This document shows, in pieces, positions 38,890 to 51,639 of a stretch of 64,000 nt of DNA. The notes beneath the pieces were generated by a model. The model had not been told where the DNA came from, ran no database searches, and was given only the letters and a program-made list of their open reading frames with translations. Numbering within the stretch: position 1 is the stretch's first letter; each line of letters starts with the position of its first letter. The translations under genes were made by a program, and so were the position numbers. Source of the DNA: Paralvinella palmiformis (Eukaryota > Annelida > Polychaeta > Terebellida > Alvinellidae); the NCBI GenBank assembly GCA_025642065.1, contig JAODUP010001144.1, positions 1 through 64,000 on the forward strand. Direction: 5' to 3'.

Positions 38890-39195
38890 CCCTTGCGATA
38901 AAGGGAAAGTAAACCGCCCAATGGCAAACTGACACTTAGTAATATTCATAAGTCATTATATCAACACACAACATATGATATTGAGCAGATATTACATGGA
39001 TAGTGTCCTTATTCTAAATGACCATCACCGATTCAGACTAGGGAAACATCATAATATAATACATAATCTACAAACGACTGGAGATAAATATAATTCCGAC
39101 CATGATTTAGATCACTCTCATTTAGACTGCAAGTCTCGTGTAGCTTGGTTTATCCCTCTACTAAAGCCGTTATTGGGGCTGTGTATGTGTATCCG

Positions 39196-39198
<3 letters not shown>
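38890..39198 (+). repeat. Segment Q, copy 2
   Basis: Contains cccttgcgataaaggg, aagtcattatatcaacac, gaccatcaccgattcagact and actggagataaatata; parallels 30299-30600. Confidence 0.75.
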
Positions 39199-39244
<46 letters not shown>

Positions 39245-39245
39245 A
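39199..39245. repeat. (GT)n microsatellite
   Basis: Pure GT run. Confidence 0.97.
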
Positions 39246-40070
39246 TACGGGTATGTATGTATTGTTATGTGCGTATTTGTGTGTGTATGATTTTGTGTAT
39301 AGCGATACCTTCCCGGGTTTATTCATTTAGTCAATGATTCTGTATGAAGTAAACTCTCTGCGGATTAGCATATATGTAAAAAGGAGTCAAACAAAGGTAA
39401 TAAAATACATATATTACTTGATGTTGCCTTTTAAAGATAAATAAATTCATATTTAAATAATTGTTTAATTAGAGAGTGAGGCTTCATATATTCATTCACG
39501 CAATTCTGAAATAGTTAGCAATAGAATTCTGTATTCTGTAAAGAAGTACAATTATTCACTAAGTTAGTTTATAAGACGTGTCAGTAGATGCATTTTAACA
39601 TATCATACTTGACACATTCGCACCTACACACGCAACTGCCAACAGACTCATTCAGTGGGTGGATGAAGCGGTCTGCTCGGTTCATCGTTCTGTCAGGCAG
39701 GCAAACCTTGTATGTAATACATATTTGTGAGTGGATGTCCGTTTGTCTGTTCTAGACGCAAATTTAAACTTGTTTTGTATCGTTAGTAATGTTATATAGT
39801 TGATCTTGCCTAGTGACTGCTCATTCATGTCTGGCTAATTGGACTCTTCATTCTTTTATGTGTGTGTCTGGGGGGGGGGGGTACGCATGGGCCTGTGTGC
39901 GTGAATATTAATGCACCATTTTATTTATTGTATTGCACTATTCTGTTCGTTTATATTCTATATTTAGTACAAATACATAACATGAGCCATGTCAAATGTT
40001 ATTCTTCGTGATTCGGGTATGTCTTATGCCAGCTATAATATTTACAAGGGTAATTGTTTTGTGATAATGT
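39246..40070 (+). repeat. Segment R, copy 2
   Basis: Contains ggtctgctcggttcatcgtt and gtcaaatgttattcttcgtg, parallel to 31280-32045. A 10-base run of G lies at about 39871-39880. Confidence 0.65.
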
Positions 40071-40166
40071 GTTAAATTATTAAATATATCTGTCTAACAT
40101 TTGAAATATAATTGAACTGAATATCAGCATGCAGGTGGCAGAACAGTAAAATGATTGACAGCCCTG

Positions 40167-40467
<301 letters not shown>

Positions 40468-40509
40468 TCTAATATTTACTGACAAGAATATATCATTATT
40501 CTAGAAATT

Positions 40510-40640
40510 GCAATGTTACTGATTAATGATGAAGGTAAATACAATTTGTCCTACTCACCAACGGAAGAGGGTTTACGTAACACATTAACACTGGATAATG
40601 AATTTAGCATATTGGTAAGTCGAATTATACAAATGCTTGT
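40510..40640 (+). repeat. Direct repeat partner of 32855-32985
   Basis: Matches 32855-32985 (ctgattaatgatgaaggtaa, tacaatttgtcctactca, acactggataatgaattt). Confidence 0.75.
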
Positions 40641-41797
40641 GAGCAGAGATAGAGAGATAGACAGGTGGATTATAGAAGGATCAAGTAGTTTATTCTTTCA
40701 CCATGCTTCGGTACATTTTCTCTATTTGCGTGCCTACATACTCTCAGCCTTCTTGAGTATTCTGGAATCACTAAATAAAATAGCCCATTTTCAACCAACC
40801 TTTTGATCCTGTAATGAGGTATATCATGTGATAAAGACACCAACCACTGTAACACGTTCTTCCTTTATTAATAAATGACATTCTATACGACAACGTGTAA
40901 AACTGGCATGTCATTTTAATAGATCATGTTATATTTATCAAGAAAACCAGGGTGTTTTCAACATTATATTTCGACGCACATCGATCATGTTTAGCCTTAT
41001 GCGAATTAAAAAGAAGAAAAAAAAAAAATACACCAGTTCCATCTTTGAACCGAAAAGAAATGCGTTATTGTAAATTGTAGAAATTGAAGCAGCTAGATCC
41101 AGACGGATTATAATTAAAACCGGAACAAACACTATTTCGTTTGTTTTACAATTCTATATAAAGTAAATATTTGTTAAGTGGCCGGAAACTGTCCTTTCTA
41201 TGATTTAATATAAACATAATTTATTTGATACATACTTGGATTCGTACAAAGCGTATAGCACAACTATTTTGACAGATGGCTTTATACAACTGTCTTCCAT
41301 CGAAAATTGAATGAATGTTTGGATAATGACATATTAATTAATTAGAAGGTCGTGACACTTCTTGTCGAAATATGTAGGCATATGACAAACAACATGGAAA
41401 CCTTTCAGGGCAAAAGCACCCAAATCTATTGAAATAATGGTTTTTAGTTTTGTGTACCAATAATAATACTGCGGTATATACATTTATTGTCAATACATCT
41501 AAAATATTGATTTGATGCATCTTGCACGTTTTGTTGTTATCTGACTCTGGAGATGTAAGGATAATGCAGACATACAGACATTTATTGTAAAATGAAAGTG
41601 TAGAGTAGTTGGCTTTTGCTGTGTGCATAGATATATATTATCCTTTACAATCCACTGTTACATTAAGAATATTATGGGAAATATCTCACATACAATGAGA
41701 TAATCCATACACATCTTTAACTTATATTTCCATTCCGTTATGTGCAGGATAACTGTATCAATAATAGCTGAAGCATTTGATTTCTTGGTGATACACA

Positions 41798-41950
41798 CCC
41801 ACGCACGCACACATACACACACATACACACACACCTAACATGCACGCACACACACACATACATACAACAAATACAGACATATATAAAATACACAAGCAAA
41901 TACACACACACCTACATATATACTCTGAGACACACATACACATTAACACG
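41798..41950. repeat. CA-rich tract in the left arm
   Basis: Mirrors the GT-rich tract at 50190-50345 in the right arm. Confidence 0.9.
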
Positions 41951-42959
41951 CATTAACACGCACACATAGTTTACAAAGTTAAGATCAAACTTAGCTTATC
42001 CTTCACGAAAGTTCAATATAACTTGGCTACTTAGGTTACATGACTGCATATATACACAGTTTTATTGGTATTAAGTCGGATTTACAATAAAATAATTTAG
42101 CTTGGATATTATTAACATTTAAACCCTTCTGGGATAATAATAACCATGGCATTTGAGTATTCATGAACACATGGTATTAAACTAGAAACACAGTAGCTAA
42201 ATAGAACAAAGCAAAAGAAGAAATGGTGTACTTATAATTAATTATTTCATATCTGAGTAAACAACGATAACTATCATACACTATAAGTGAAAAAATGCAC
42301 TCATGTGTATCATCAAATATGAAGTTCACAGTGTTTAGGTTGCGTCTAAAAAAAATTAGAGGGCTGGCATGAAACATGATGATACTTAATGCCCAATGTT
42401 GCAAACTGCGACTGAATAAATCATAAACAACAGTAAATAAATCTATATTTACTGTCAAATGCAGCATTTTATTAGACAAAAATCATGAAGTAAGCAATGG
42501 TAACCATTTTAACAATTTATTCACTTGCATACTAATTTACGTCCCGCGCATTAATATAGCGATTGATAAAAATCCTTTTTTATAGACGATTCAATACAAA
42601 ACTATCACTTTTTAACATACAAATGTCAGATACTTTAATGAGTATTGTGGAAGGCTAATCTCTCGGAGTTCCGTCTATACTCTTGTTATTGGAAAATGGT
42701 TGATTAACATCTTGTCGTGTACGTTTAGCTGCTAATGTCATAAGACTAAGATATGGTGTTTCATAGAAATCGTTTACACTTTCAAATATCTCTGCTAGAT
42801 CTTGAAAGTATTGAAAGAGTATTTAAAGCAATGATTTAGGTATACGTATACATATGAAATGTTTATTGTCAGGATTCGAACACTAATCAAACGTTTCAAA
42901 TGATCACTACTTAAAAATAGTTCATACCGAATTATAAATAAGATTAATTAGGGAAAACT

Positions 42960-43260
42960 TCAGATGAAGAAAATAGGGAACGCGAAACGCTTTATTCTCA
43001 ACATGTCTGAAAATGTTGTTACGAACTGCAAGATAGCTATCCAGACATACAGTTGCCTACATAGAGTCACATAATTTTCCTTTTGCCCCACAAACTACAG
43101 TCATAACACGCACAGAGACAAAACATGATTTCTTAGATGTTATTAACAAAGCCGCATTACAAAGAGGCTGTACATTTGCCAAACGAGACAGCAAAAATTC
43201 AACCCAAGACATACATCTCACAATTTTACCGTTCTTCACGTCTGCCGGATGAATGAAATA
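42960..43260 (+). pseudogene. Broken left-arm counterpart of the 96-codon frame at 48847-49137
   Basis: Translation gives EENREREALYSQHV, a stop, KCCYELQDSYPDIQLP, another stop, and then frame changes. It aligns with the open frame in the right arm, which reads ENRERGTCYSQQVRKCGYEL at the same place. No known family is recognised. Confidence 0.4.
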
Positions 43261-43940
43261 AGTTTGTGTTTTTACCCTAGTGCCATGAAATACGGTTACT
43301 GGCCAAATTAACTTCGACAAAAGTCTCAAATATATTCCATTTTCAACAGAGACGTGTCACGTGTACGAACTGCTTCATTTCATTTGATCTTCTATAACAT
43401 AAAGACAATGTATAAGCAATTTGTCTGACCTATGTGGTAATCATGAGTAGTATATATCACGAAAAAGGTAAAACCTAATAGACAACCTTTGAAAGTCGTG
43501 GTTCCTATTCAGAGAAAAGATTGAGGAAGTAGTCAGTTGTGTATGTGGTATTCTCTAGAGGTCAAGAATAACATATTTACAAATAGATTGACCTTTCCAA
43601 CGGAAGCTGATGACTGAAGCAAGGGAATAAATCGCATATATTATTATGAATTTGTTACACAACAACAACAGTAATATCAGCAAGGGCAACAACAACAACA
43701 AAAACAGAATACATTGACATTAAAGCAACAAGCAACATCTCATGGTGCTCTGTAAGATGTCTCACCTTTCAGTTTAAGCTTCGTGGTAACCAATCACATT
43801 TCATTATATAGGTTGTGCCTGGGCTAAATACTGAATTATCGCATGTGTCAAGGCTAAAGAAAGAATACGTTATTTATGTATATACTTATAAGTCACTTGT
43901 TCCTCGTATTGGTATTAAGTTGCAGGTTCTTCGTTCTAAA

Positions 43941-44022
43941 ACTACTACTACTACTACGGCTCCAACTACTACTGCTACTACTACTACTACTACAACTGCT
44001 ACTACTAGTAAAACTACTACTA
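43941..44022. repeat. (ACT)n-rich tract
   Basis: Trinucleotide repeat longer than its mirror (TAG)n at about 48040-48067. Confidence 0.93.
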
Positions 44023-44252
44023 TGGGTTTGTGGTGTAGTGGTGCATCTGTATACTCTTAGCATTTAGTTGTTTTTTTAACTTTCTGACTGGAAAAAATAA
44101 AGTATTATGTTAAATAAAATTTCTAATTTAAGCACTGACCTTGACTAAATATAACAAATATATTATTGGTACAGTAAACATGGACGTAATAACCTAGCGA
44201 TAGATAAACTATGATATATAGGGAGATTTGTGATCCATGCTAAATCTTTAAA

Positions 44253-44305
44253 ACACACACACACACACAAAACACACACACACACACACACACACAAACA
44301 GACAC

Positions 44306-44345
<40 letters not shown>
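44253..44345. repeat. (CA)n-(TA)n microsatellite beside the Tc1 end
   Basis: CA then TA repeats directly flanking the terminal sequence of the Tc1-like element. Confidence 0.95.
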
Positions 44346-44347
<2 letters not shown>

Positions 44348-45346
44348 GTTTGCAAAGGTTTAGCTTTCATCCCAAATGACACAACTTCATTCTGTCAGAA
44401 ACATATTTTGAAACTTAATGCCATCAAAAAGGTGTCAGTGTCACTATTTTTCACTATTTAGTACGTCCTCCACTTATTAGCCGTATTCCTGGGTGATTTC
44501 AGTATCCCACACTTTCTTAATTACTTTCCTCTTATTCTCGGCACTTGATGGTTGCTTGTATGATACGTTATCCTTCAAAATATGTCAAACAAATTCTTGA
44601 TTGCATTAGATCTGACATCTTGCTTCTTCAGGAAGTCTGTGACTAACTTTTATCGGCCAATGAGAGTTATCTTGTATCAATATCATCCAGCCGTGGATTT
44701 GCATGCGCAGTTTCAGCTTCTCTTGAAACAATTCAACGTAATTTGGTCCATTCGTAATAGTTTAAGCGGAATATAACACAGCATGACATGACAACCCAAG
44801 TCATTTAGCTCGGCGGGTATTTTATTGTGGCTAGAATATATTTCTTGTCCAAACACTGATCCATTGCTCGCCTACAGTAGCAAGGTACAAATTGCTGCAT
44901 TCGTCAGAAAACAACACTTTCTTCCGCTCAGCGGGACGCCAACAGAAATGACTCCCGGGAAAGTTCAGTCTCGTTTTCTTCATCACTGGTGTCAGGTGTG
45001 GCTTTCTTGCCACAATATGCGACTTTAGTCCACATTCATTGCTGTGAGGTGTCGAAAGAAAGCTGGAACGTATTGCTGAATCATTTGAGCGTAAAATAGC
45101 ACGGGCATTTTTTGCGAACGCATTACTATCTGTCAGGTCATAGTCTTCAATGCACAATGTGTGTGTTTGTGTGGTTGTTTGTGCGTGTGTTTTCCGCCCT
45201 ACATCGTTAATTGGTTCCAAACGCCGTGACGTAATCCGGGTTTTGACGTAAACCGGACGTAATGCCATGAAACATTCCTTTTGATGTAAGCCTTTTTTGT
45301 AAATACCTTTCCCTGTAGGTTTTTTTCGATTTTGTTTATCATTCAT
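44343..45346 (-). pseudogene. Tc1-like transposase remnant, left arm
   Basis: The minus strand has an open 171-codon frame (45346-44831). Its first half includes FAKNARAILRSNDSAIRSS, a weak match to the N-terminal helix-turn-helix region. It continues GLKSHIVARKPHLTPVMKKT and KKVLFSDECSNL, the latter being the motif around the first catalytic aspartate of Tc1/mariner transposases. After a stop, homology goes on with LKLRMQIHGWMILIQDNSH, the second aspartate region, and YKQPSSAENKRKVIKKVWDT near 44440, the usual C-terminal region. The distal end, tagtcgtttgcaaaggttta (44343 on), resembles a Tc1 terminal inverted repeat next to a TA run, matching the TA target. Stops make it inactive. It mirrors 46937-47641. 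Confidence 0.82.
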
Positions 45347-45779
45347 TTTTAAAGTCTGAAGAACGCGAACTAGAAACTCAATAATAATAGTAAAAGTTTT
45401 TCAGTAATGAAATATTTACACATTTTATCACATACGTGAATCTTTTGCTTGAACACGCTTAAACGTTATGTGATGTAGACAATCTAACCATAATAAAGTA
45501 AGTAGTTTAACCCATAGACTAATCAATCTGTCAATATATACAGTTGTTGAATTCGTATATTCACTCTATGATGACAGAGTTATTAATTAATCATATAAAG
45601 TACCCACTTATCTTCTACTGTTGATTGGTTGTAATAAATAACTACGCTTAGTTTTATGATACATTACTAATTCCATGGACTCTTCAAGAGAATTTTATTA
45701 TCGACTATCGGGGGAATACTTGAAATAAACCTTCATCTTCATAACCCATCAACTATGTACTAGAAATATATGTATATTG

Positions 45780-45782
<3 letters not shown>

Positions 45783-45874
<92 letters not shown>
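45783..45874. repeat. (TA)n microsatellite
   Basis: Pure TA run. Confidence 0.97.
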
Positions 45875-45878
<4 letters not shown>

Positions 45879-46645
45879 GAACATATTTAATTTATATTAG
45901 CAACAAGTACTTTACATTACCTTTGTCATAACAATTTTAAACTGTATCAACCGTTAGAAACATGCCTCATGATTTAAACCATGTATGTTTATATATCATA
46001 AATTATAAAATTTGACATAGTTTTAAAAAGTTATTTTATTCTGCCGTTTATTACCTTGCAGCTTATACAATATATATTGCATTGTTTTAATTGACATTTC
46101 CTACGGTATGATGACTATATGTAATGCGTTATTCATTGAAGTTCAGGTAAAATAGGAAGAATTATCAGGTAATCACCGGGGAGTTGAAGAAAAATAATCA
46201 TATATAAATGCTAGACTAAAATACATATAGGAAATATACTACTTTCATATGTTGTTTACAATTGACAGCAAATAAGAGTTCAGAGCCGGATGAGAGATGT
46301 AATATGAGATATACCGTGCTAAATACAAAATAATAACATTAATGTCCGCTCACCATGAAGACCGAAATGTCAAATATCATATGGAGATTTGCTGGGAATT
46401 GAGAATATATACTATACCAAAGTACAGGCCATAATTTCAGTATACTTTAAGGGGATTATAACTGTGTTTACTGTTTCGGTCTATGGACAACTAACACGAC
46501 TTCCAAGAATTCAAAAACGCCTGGGTCGTACTAACTGCCTAATGCGAGAACCCAAATATCCAATTAAATCATAACACAATCGCAGGCACCGAAATACACA
46601 CGTACATATATGCAATGATATATTTTGGATATATCACTTAATTGC

Positions 46646-46648
<3 letters not shown>

Positions 46649-46731
<83 letters not shown>
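46649..46731. repeat. (TA)n microsatellite
   Basis: Pure TA run. Confidence 0.97.
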
Positions 46732-46735
<4 letters not shown>

Positions 46736-46849
46736 CAATTCCTTATAACTTAAAATGTATATTTCAAGGAGCGCTATTAGTGCACTTATATTATAAAATA
46801 TAAAAGTTGACATTATCTGTTTTAATTTAATTTTTATTCATCTTGAATA

Positions 46850-46857
46850 ATATATAT

Positions 46858-46936
<79 letters not shown>
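46850..46936. repeat. (TA)n microsatellite at the inner edge of the right arm
   Basis: TA run that stops exactly where similarity to the left arm begins; it cuts the Tc1-like frame. Confidence 0.97.
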
Positions 46937-46939
<3 letters not shown>

Positions 46940-47635
46940 TGCAATATTATGGCACGAACACCACACCACACCTGACACCAGTGATGAAGAAAAATGAGAC
47001 TGAACTTTGCGGACGTATTTGCTATTGGCGTCCGGCTTAATGGAAGAAAGTATTGTTTTCTGACGAATGCAAGAATTTGTACCTCGCTGCATGCACAGTA
47101 GGCAGATAGGCATTTTGACAAAAATATATTTTGTAGCCACAATAAAACACCCACTGAGCCAATTTATTTGGGGTGCCATGTCATGCTGTGGCGCAGTTAG
47201 TCTGTTTTTTTCATTTCGCTTAAACTACTATGAATTGACCAAAGTACGTTGAATTGCTCAAAGAGAAGCTAAAACTGCGCATGCACATGAACGGTTGGAT
47301 GTTCTTCATGCACGATTACTCTCTTTGTGACCGATAAAGGTTACAGACTACTGAAGAAAAGCAAGATGTCAGATCTAATGCAATCCAGAATTTTTTGACA
47401 TATTTTGAAGGATAACGTATCATACAAGCAACCATCAAGTGCCGAGAATAAGAGGAAAGTAATTAAGAAAGTGTGGGATACTGAAATCACCCAGGAATAC
47501 GGCTAATAAGTGGAGGACGTACTAAATAGTGAAAAATAGTGACACTGACACCTTTTTGATGGCATTAAGTTTCAAAATATGTTTCTGACAAAATGAAGTT
47601 GTGTAGTTTTGGATGAAATCCAAACCTGTGCAGCG

Positions 47636-47641
<6 letters not shown>
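46937..47641 (+). pseudogene. Tc1-like transposase remnant, right arm
   Basis: Plus-strand motifs across frames: HHT then a frame change, NGRKYCFLTNA or, in the next frame, KKVLFSDECKNLYLAA (first catalytic aspartate), FIWGAMSCCGAVSLFF, EKLKLRMHMNGWMFFMHD (second aspartate), and YKQPSSAENKRKVIKKVWDT followed by EITQEYG near 47430-47505. The end, ccaaacctgtgcagcggact, mirrors the terminal sequence of the left copy. The N-terminal DNA-binding half is missing because the TA run at 46850-46936 replaces it. It is the inverted partner of 44343-45346, so the transposon predates or was duplicated with the palindrome. Confidence 0.82.

Positions 47642-47670
<29 letters not shown>
47639..47670. repeat. 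(TA)n microsatellite
   Basis: TA run adjacent to the Tc1-like terminal sequence, mirroring 44308-44345. Confidence 0.96.
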
Positions 47671-47672
<2 letters not shown>

Positions 47673-48846
47673 TATGTTTGAATGTGTGTATGTGTGTGCG
47701 TCAATTTGTGTGTGTGATTTGAGTTATGAAAATAACATAATGATGGCTCTTGAAATATATGTCTGAAATTTTGCATGGATCGCAAATCTCCCTATGTACC
47801 ACACTGCTAACTATCGCTAGGGAATTATGTGCTTTTTCATAGTATAAGGTAGTTATTGGATAATTAAGTATAAGTAATCCCAATTATAAATAAAGTATTT
47901 GTTATATTTAGTCAAGGTCAGTGCTTACAGTTTAAAATGTATTTAACATCATACTTGATTTGTTCCAGTCAGAAAGTGAGATCAGTAAATGCTAAGAGTA
48001 TACACACGCAGCATTATACCACACATATAGTATTAGTAGCATTAGTAGTAGTAGTAGTAGTAGTAGTTTTAGAACGAAGAACATGCAACTAGATACCAAT
48101 ACGAGGAACAAGTGACTTATAAGTATATACATAAATAACGTATTCTTTGTTTAGCCTTGACACATGCTATAATTCAGTATTTAGCCCAGGCACAACCTTT
48201 ATAATGAAATGTGATTGGTTACCACGAAGCTTAAACTGACAGGTGAGACATCTTACAGAGCACTCCGTTATCCACTCCCATGAGATGTTGCTTGTTGCTT
48301 TAATGTCAATGTAATCTGTTTGTTGTTGTTGTTGTTGCCCTTGCTGATATTGCTGTTGTTGTTGTGTAACAAATACATAATAATATATGCGATGTATTCC
48401 CTTGCTTCAGTCATCAGCTTCCGTTGGAAAGGTCAATCTATTTGTAAATATGTTATTCTTGACCTCTAGAGAATACCACATAAACAACTGACTACTTCCT
48501 CAATCTTTTCTCTGAATAGGAACCACGACTTTCAAAGGTTGTCTATTAGGTTTTACCTTTTTCGTGATATATACTACTCATGATTACCACATAAGTCAGA
48601 CAAATTGCTTACAAATTGTCTTTATGTTATAGACTATCAAATGAAATGAAGCAGTTCGTACACGTGACACGTCTCTGTTGAAAATGGAATATATTTGAGA
48701 CTTTTGTCGAAGTTAATTTGGCCAGTAACCGTATTACATAGCACTAAGGAATAAAAACACAAACTTATTTTTATTTCAATCAACATACTCTAATGGTAGT
48801 CTCACAGTATGATAACTATTCTCACATTTCATTCATTCGGCAGACG

Positions 48847-49137
48847 TTAAGTACGGTACAATTGTGAGATGTATGGCTTGGCATGGTTTTTTCTGTCTCG
48901 TTTGGCAAATCTACAACCTCTTTGTAATGCGGCTTTGTTAATAAAATCTAAATAACGATGTTTTCTATCTGTGCGTTTTATGGCTGTAGTTTGGGAGAGA
49001 AATTGAAACATTATCTGTTTCTGTACAGGCAACTGTCTGTCTGGATAGCTTTCCTCCAATTCATAACCACATTTTCTGACTTGTTGAGAATAACAAGTTC
49101 CGCGTTCCCTATTTTCTTTGTATGAAGTTTGACCCAA
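48847..49137 (-). CDS. Unrecognised 96-codon open frame in the right arm
   Basis: A basic, lysine- and arginine-rich predicted peptide. Features: ENRERGTCYSQQVRKCGYEL near the start, then KRTDRKHRYLDFINKAALQR and GCRFAKRDRKNHAKPYISQL near the end. I recognise no domain. The mirrored left-arm sequence at 42960-43260 aligns but is broken by stops and a frameshift, so either the frame was coding before the duplication and decayed on one side, or it is open by chance. There is no visible promoter, splice pattern or partner gene. It may be a remnant of a transposon protein. Confidence 0.2.
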   Translation of the reverse strand: MGQTSYKENRERGTCYSQQVRKCGYELEESYPDRQLPVQKQIMFQFLSQTTAIKRTDRKHRYLDFINKAALQRGCRFAKRDRKNHAKPYISQLYRT

Positions 49138-49278
49138 GTAATCTTTTCTAAAATTCGGTAAGAACTATTTTTAGAGAGTGATTATTTTAAGCGTTTGATT
49201 AACATTCAAATCCTGACTATAAACATTTCATATGTACACGTATACCTAAATCATTGCTTTGTATACTCATTTAATACT

Positions 49279-49280
<2 letters not shown>

Positions 49281-49319
<39 letters not shown>
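49281..49319. repeat. (TA)n microsatellite
   Basis: TA run with no counterpart of this length in the left arm. Confidence 0.95.
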
Positions 49320-49320
<1 letters not shown>

Positions 49321-49629
49321 CGTTAATCTGTCTAATCAGTAATAAGTATATTACCTGAAAGTTTCCGGTTAATTTGTATTAAATACCAGTTATCAATAGA
49401 TATATTACCTGCATATTCAGGTAATATACATACTACCTGATTATACGTAGTAACTGTAATATATATAAATCGAGAGAATGTTTGGTGTATAACAAAGCAT
49501 TGGGAAACACATTTCATCAAGCGCTATATTACAGTGGGACATAAATTGGTATACAAGTGAATAAATTGTTAAAATGGTTAACTTTACTTACTTCATTATT
49601 TTGTTTCTAATAAAATGCTGCATTTGACA

Positions 49630-49665
<36 letters not shown>

Positions 49666-50189
49666 TGTTGTTTATGATTTTTTCAGTCGTGGTTGGCAAC
49701 ATGGGGCATTAAGTATCATCATGTTTCATGCCAGCCCTCTGATTTGTTGATAGTGTTAGACCCAACCTAAAAGCTGTCAACTTCATGTTGGATTATACAC
49801 ATGACTGTAATTTCAGAAGGCATCATCGTTTACTTATACTCTATGATATTCAACGCGTCAATATATTGGCTAATCATATATGAGGTAATTAAGTATAAGT
49901 ACTTTCAGCCTTAAAGTGTACACCATTTCTTGTTTTGCTTTATTCCGTTTAGCTACTGTTGTTCTAGTTTAATATCATGGGTTCATTAATACTCAAATAC
50001 CATGGTTATTATTATCCCAGAAGGGTTTAAATGTTTATGATATTTCAGCTAAGTTATTTGATTCTAAATCCGTCTTAATACCAATAAAACTGTGTATATA
50101 TGCAGTCATTTAACCTAAGTGGCCGAGTTATATTGAACTTTTGTGATGGATAAGCTAAGTCTGATCTGATCTTTGTAAATTACGTGTGC

Positions 50190-50345
50190 GTGTTAACGCG
50201 TGTTAATATGTTTATGTGTGTCAGTGTAAATATGCAAGTGTGTGTGTATTTACATATGTGTAGGTGTGGGTATGTATGTGTATCTATGCATGTGTGCATG
50301 TTGTGTGTGTGCGTGTGCGTGCGTGTGCGTGTGAGCGCGCGCGCG
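50190..50345. repeat. GT-rich tract in the right arm
   Basis: Interrupted GT repeats with a GCGCGC stretch at about 50335-50345; mirrors 41798-41950. Confidence 0.9.
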
Positions 50346-51534
50346 TGGCTAGTTAGCAGGTATATACAAATACATAAATCACAAAGACATAAAATGCTTC
50401 AGCTATTATTGATACGGTTATCCTGCATATAACTGAATGGAAATACAAGTTTAAAACGTGTGTGGATAATAATCTCACTGTATGACATATATGGCCCTTA
50501 ATGTTCGTGATGTAACTGTGGCCTTGTAAAGAATCATATATCTCTAGGCACACAGTAAATGCCAATAAAACAATACTTTCATTTGAGAAGATGCAAGGAA
50601 TGCATGGTTTATCTGAACTATTTCTATGTTTTTGTTAAGTGTTAGATCCATCTAGATTTTATGTGAGCATTATCCTTACATCTCCAGAGTTAGATAACAA
50701 AAAAACATGCAAGATTGATCAAATAAATATTTTTGATTTATTGACAATGAATATATATATATACTCCAGACTGTCCTCTGCAATATTATTGATAAACAGA
50801 AATATAAACCACTATTTCAATATATGTGTGTGTTTTGGCCATGAAAGGTTTCCATGTTGTTGGTTATATGCCTGCATATTTCGACAAGAAGTGTCACGTC
50901 TTTCTATTAAGTTAATACGTAATTATCCCAACATTCATTCCATTTTCCATGCAAGATAGTTGTATAAAACCATATGTTAAAATATTTATGTTGTACTTTT
51001 GAACGAATCCAAGTATGTGTCAAATAAATCCTTCTTATATTCAATCTTAGAAAGGACAGTTTCCGGTCATTTAACCAATATTTACTTGATATGAAATTGT
51101 AAAAGAAACGAAATAGTCCTTGCTTCATTTTATACAATTTACAATGATGTATTTCTTTTCGGTTCAAAGATGGAACTGGTGGGTACTTGGAATGCCACTC
51201 ACTTAGTAAAGGTATTGATTCTTATTTTTATTTCTAATTCGCATAAGGCTAAACATGATCGATGTGCGTCGAAATATAATTAAATATCACTTGACACCCT
51301 CTCTTCTCGATAAATATAACATGATTTATTAAAATGACATGCTAGTTTTAAGAGTTGCCCTATAGAATGTCAATTACTAACACACGAAGAGCCTGTTACA
51401 GCGGTTGATGTCTTTATCACATGCTATGCCTCATTCCAAGATCAGACGCATTAGGTGGGCCATTTTTACAAATTACACTGGTTAATGGTTTTCGCATACA
51501 TGTTCTTTTCTGGAATACGATAATAACATTTACA

Positions 51535-51600
51535 AACACACACATACACAAACACACACATACACATACGCACACATACTCAGACACACCCATAAACAAA
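51535..51600. repeat. CA-rich tract
   Basis: Interrupted CA repeats, placed just before segment S as at 18628 and 32461. Confidence 0.9.
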
Positions 51601-51639
51601 TGATCAAACAAATAAACAAGCATTGACATACTCCACACT

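Larger units (their letters stand above)
40803..45025 (+). repeat. Left arm of a 10.6-kb imperfect palindrome
   Basis: Reverse-complement matches to 46935-51443 occur in mirrored order. Examples: 40815-40860 with 51370-51435, 40970-41090 with 51140-51285, 41345-41400 with 50845-50915, 42420-42540 with 49540-49680, 43380-43700 with 48350-48650, 43800-43960 with 48060-48240, and 44345-45025 with 46935-47640. Several stretches look 85-90 percent identical by eye. Microsatellites inside the arms differ in length. Confidence 0.9.
45347..46849. other. Palindrome spacer, unassigned
   Basis: No mirrored similarity was found between 45347 and 46849. It contains TA runs at 45783-45874 and 46649-46731 and no recognised gene. 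Confidence 0.55.
46935..51443 (-). repeat. Right arm of the 10.6-kb imperfect palindrome
   Basis: Reverse complement of 40803-45025 with small indels and different microsatellite lengths. Extra TA runs lie at 47639-47670, 49281-49319 and 49631-49663. The outer edge is near 51443, where ggaatgaggcat on the reverse strand meets unrelated sequence. Confidence 0.9.
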
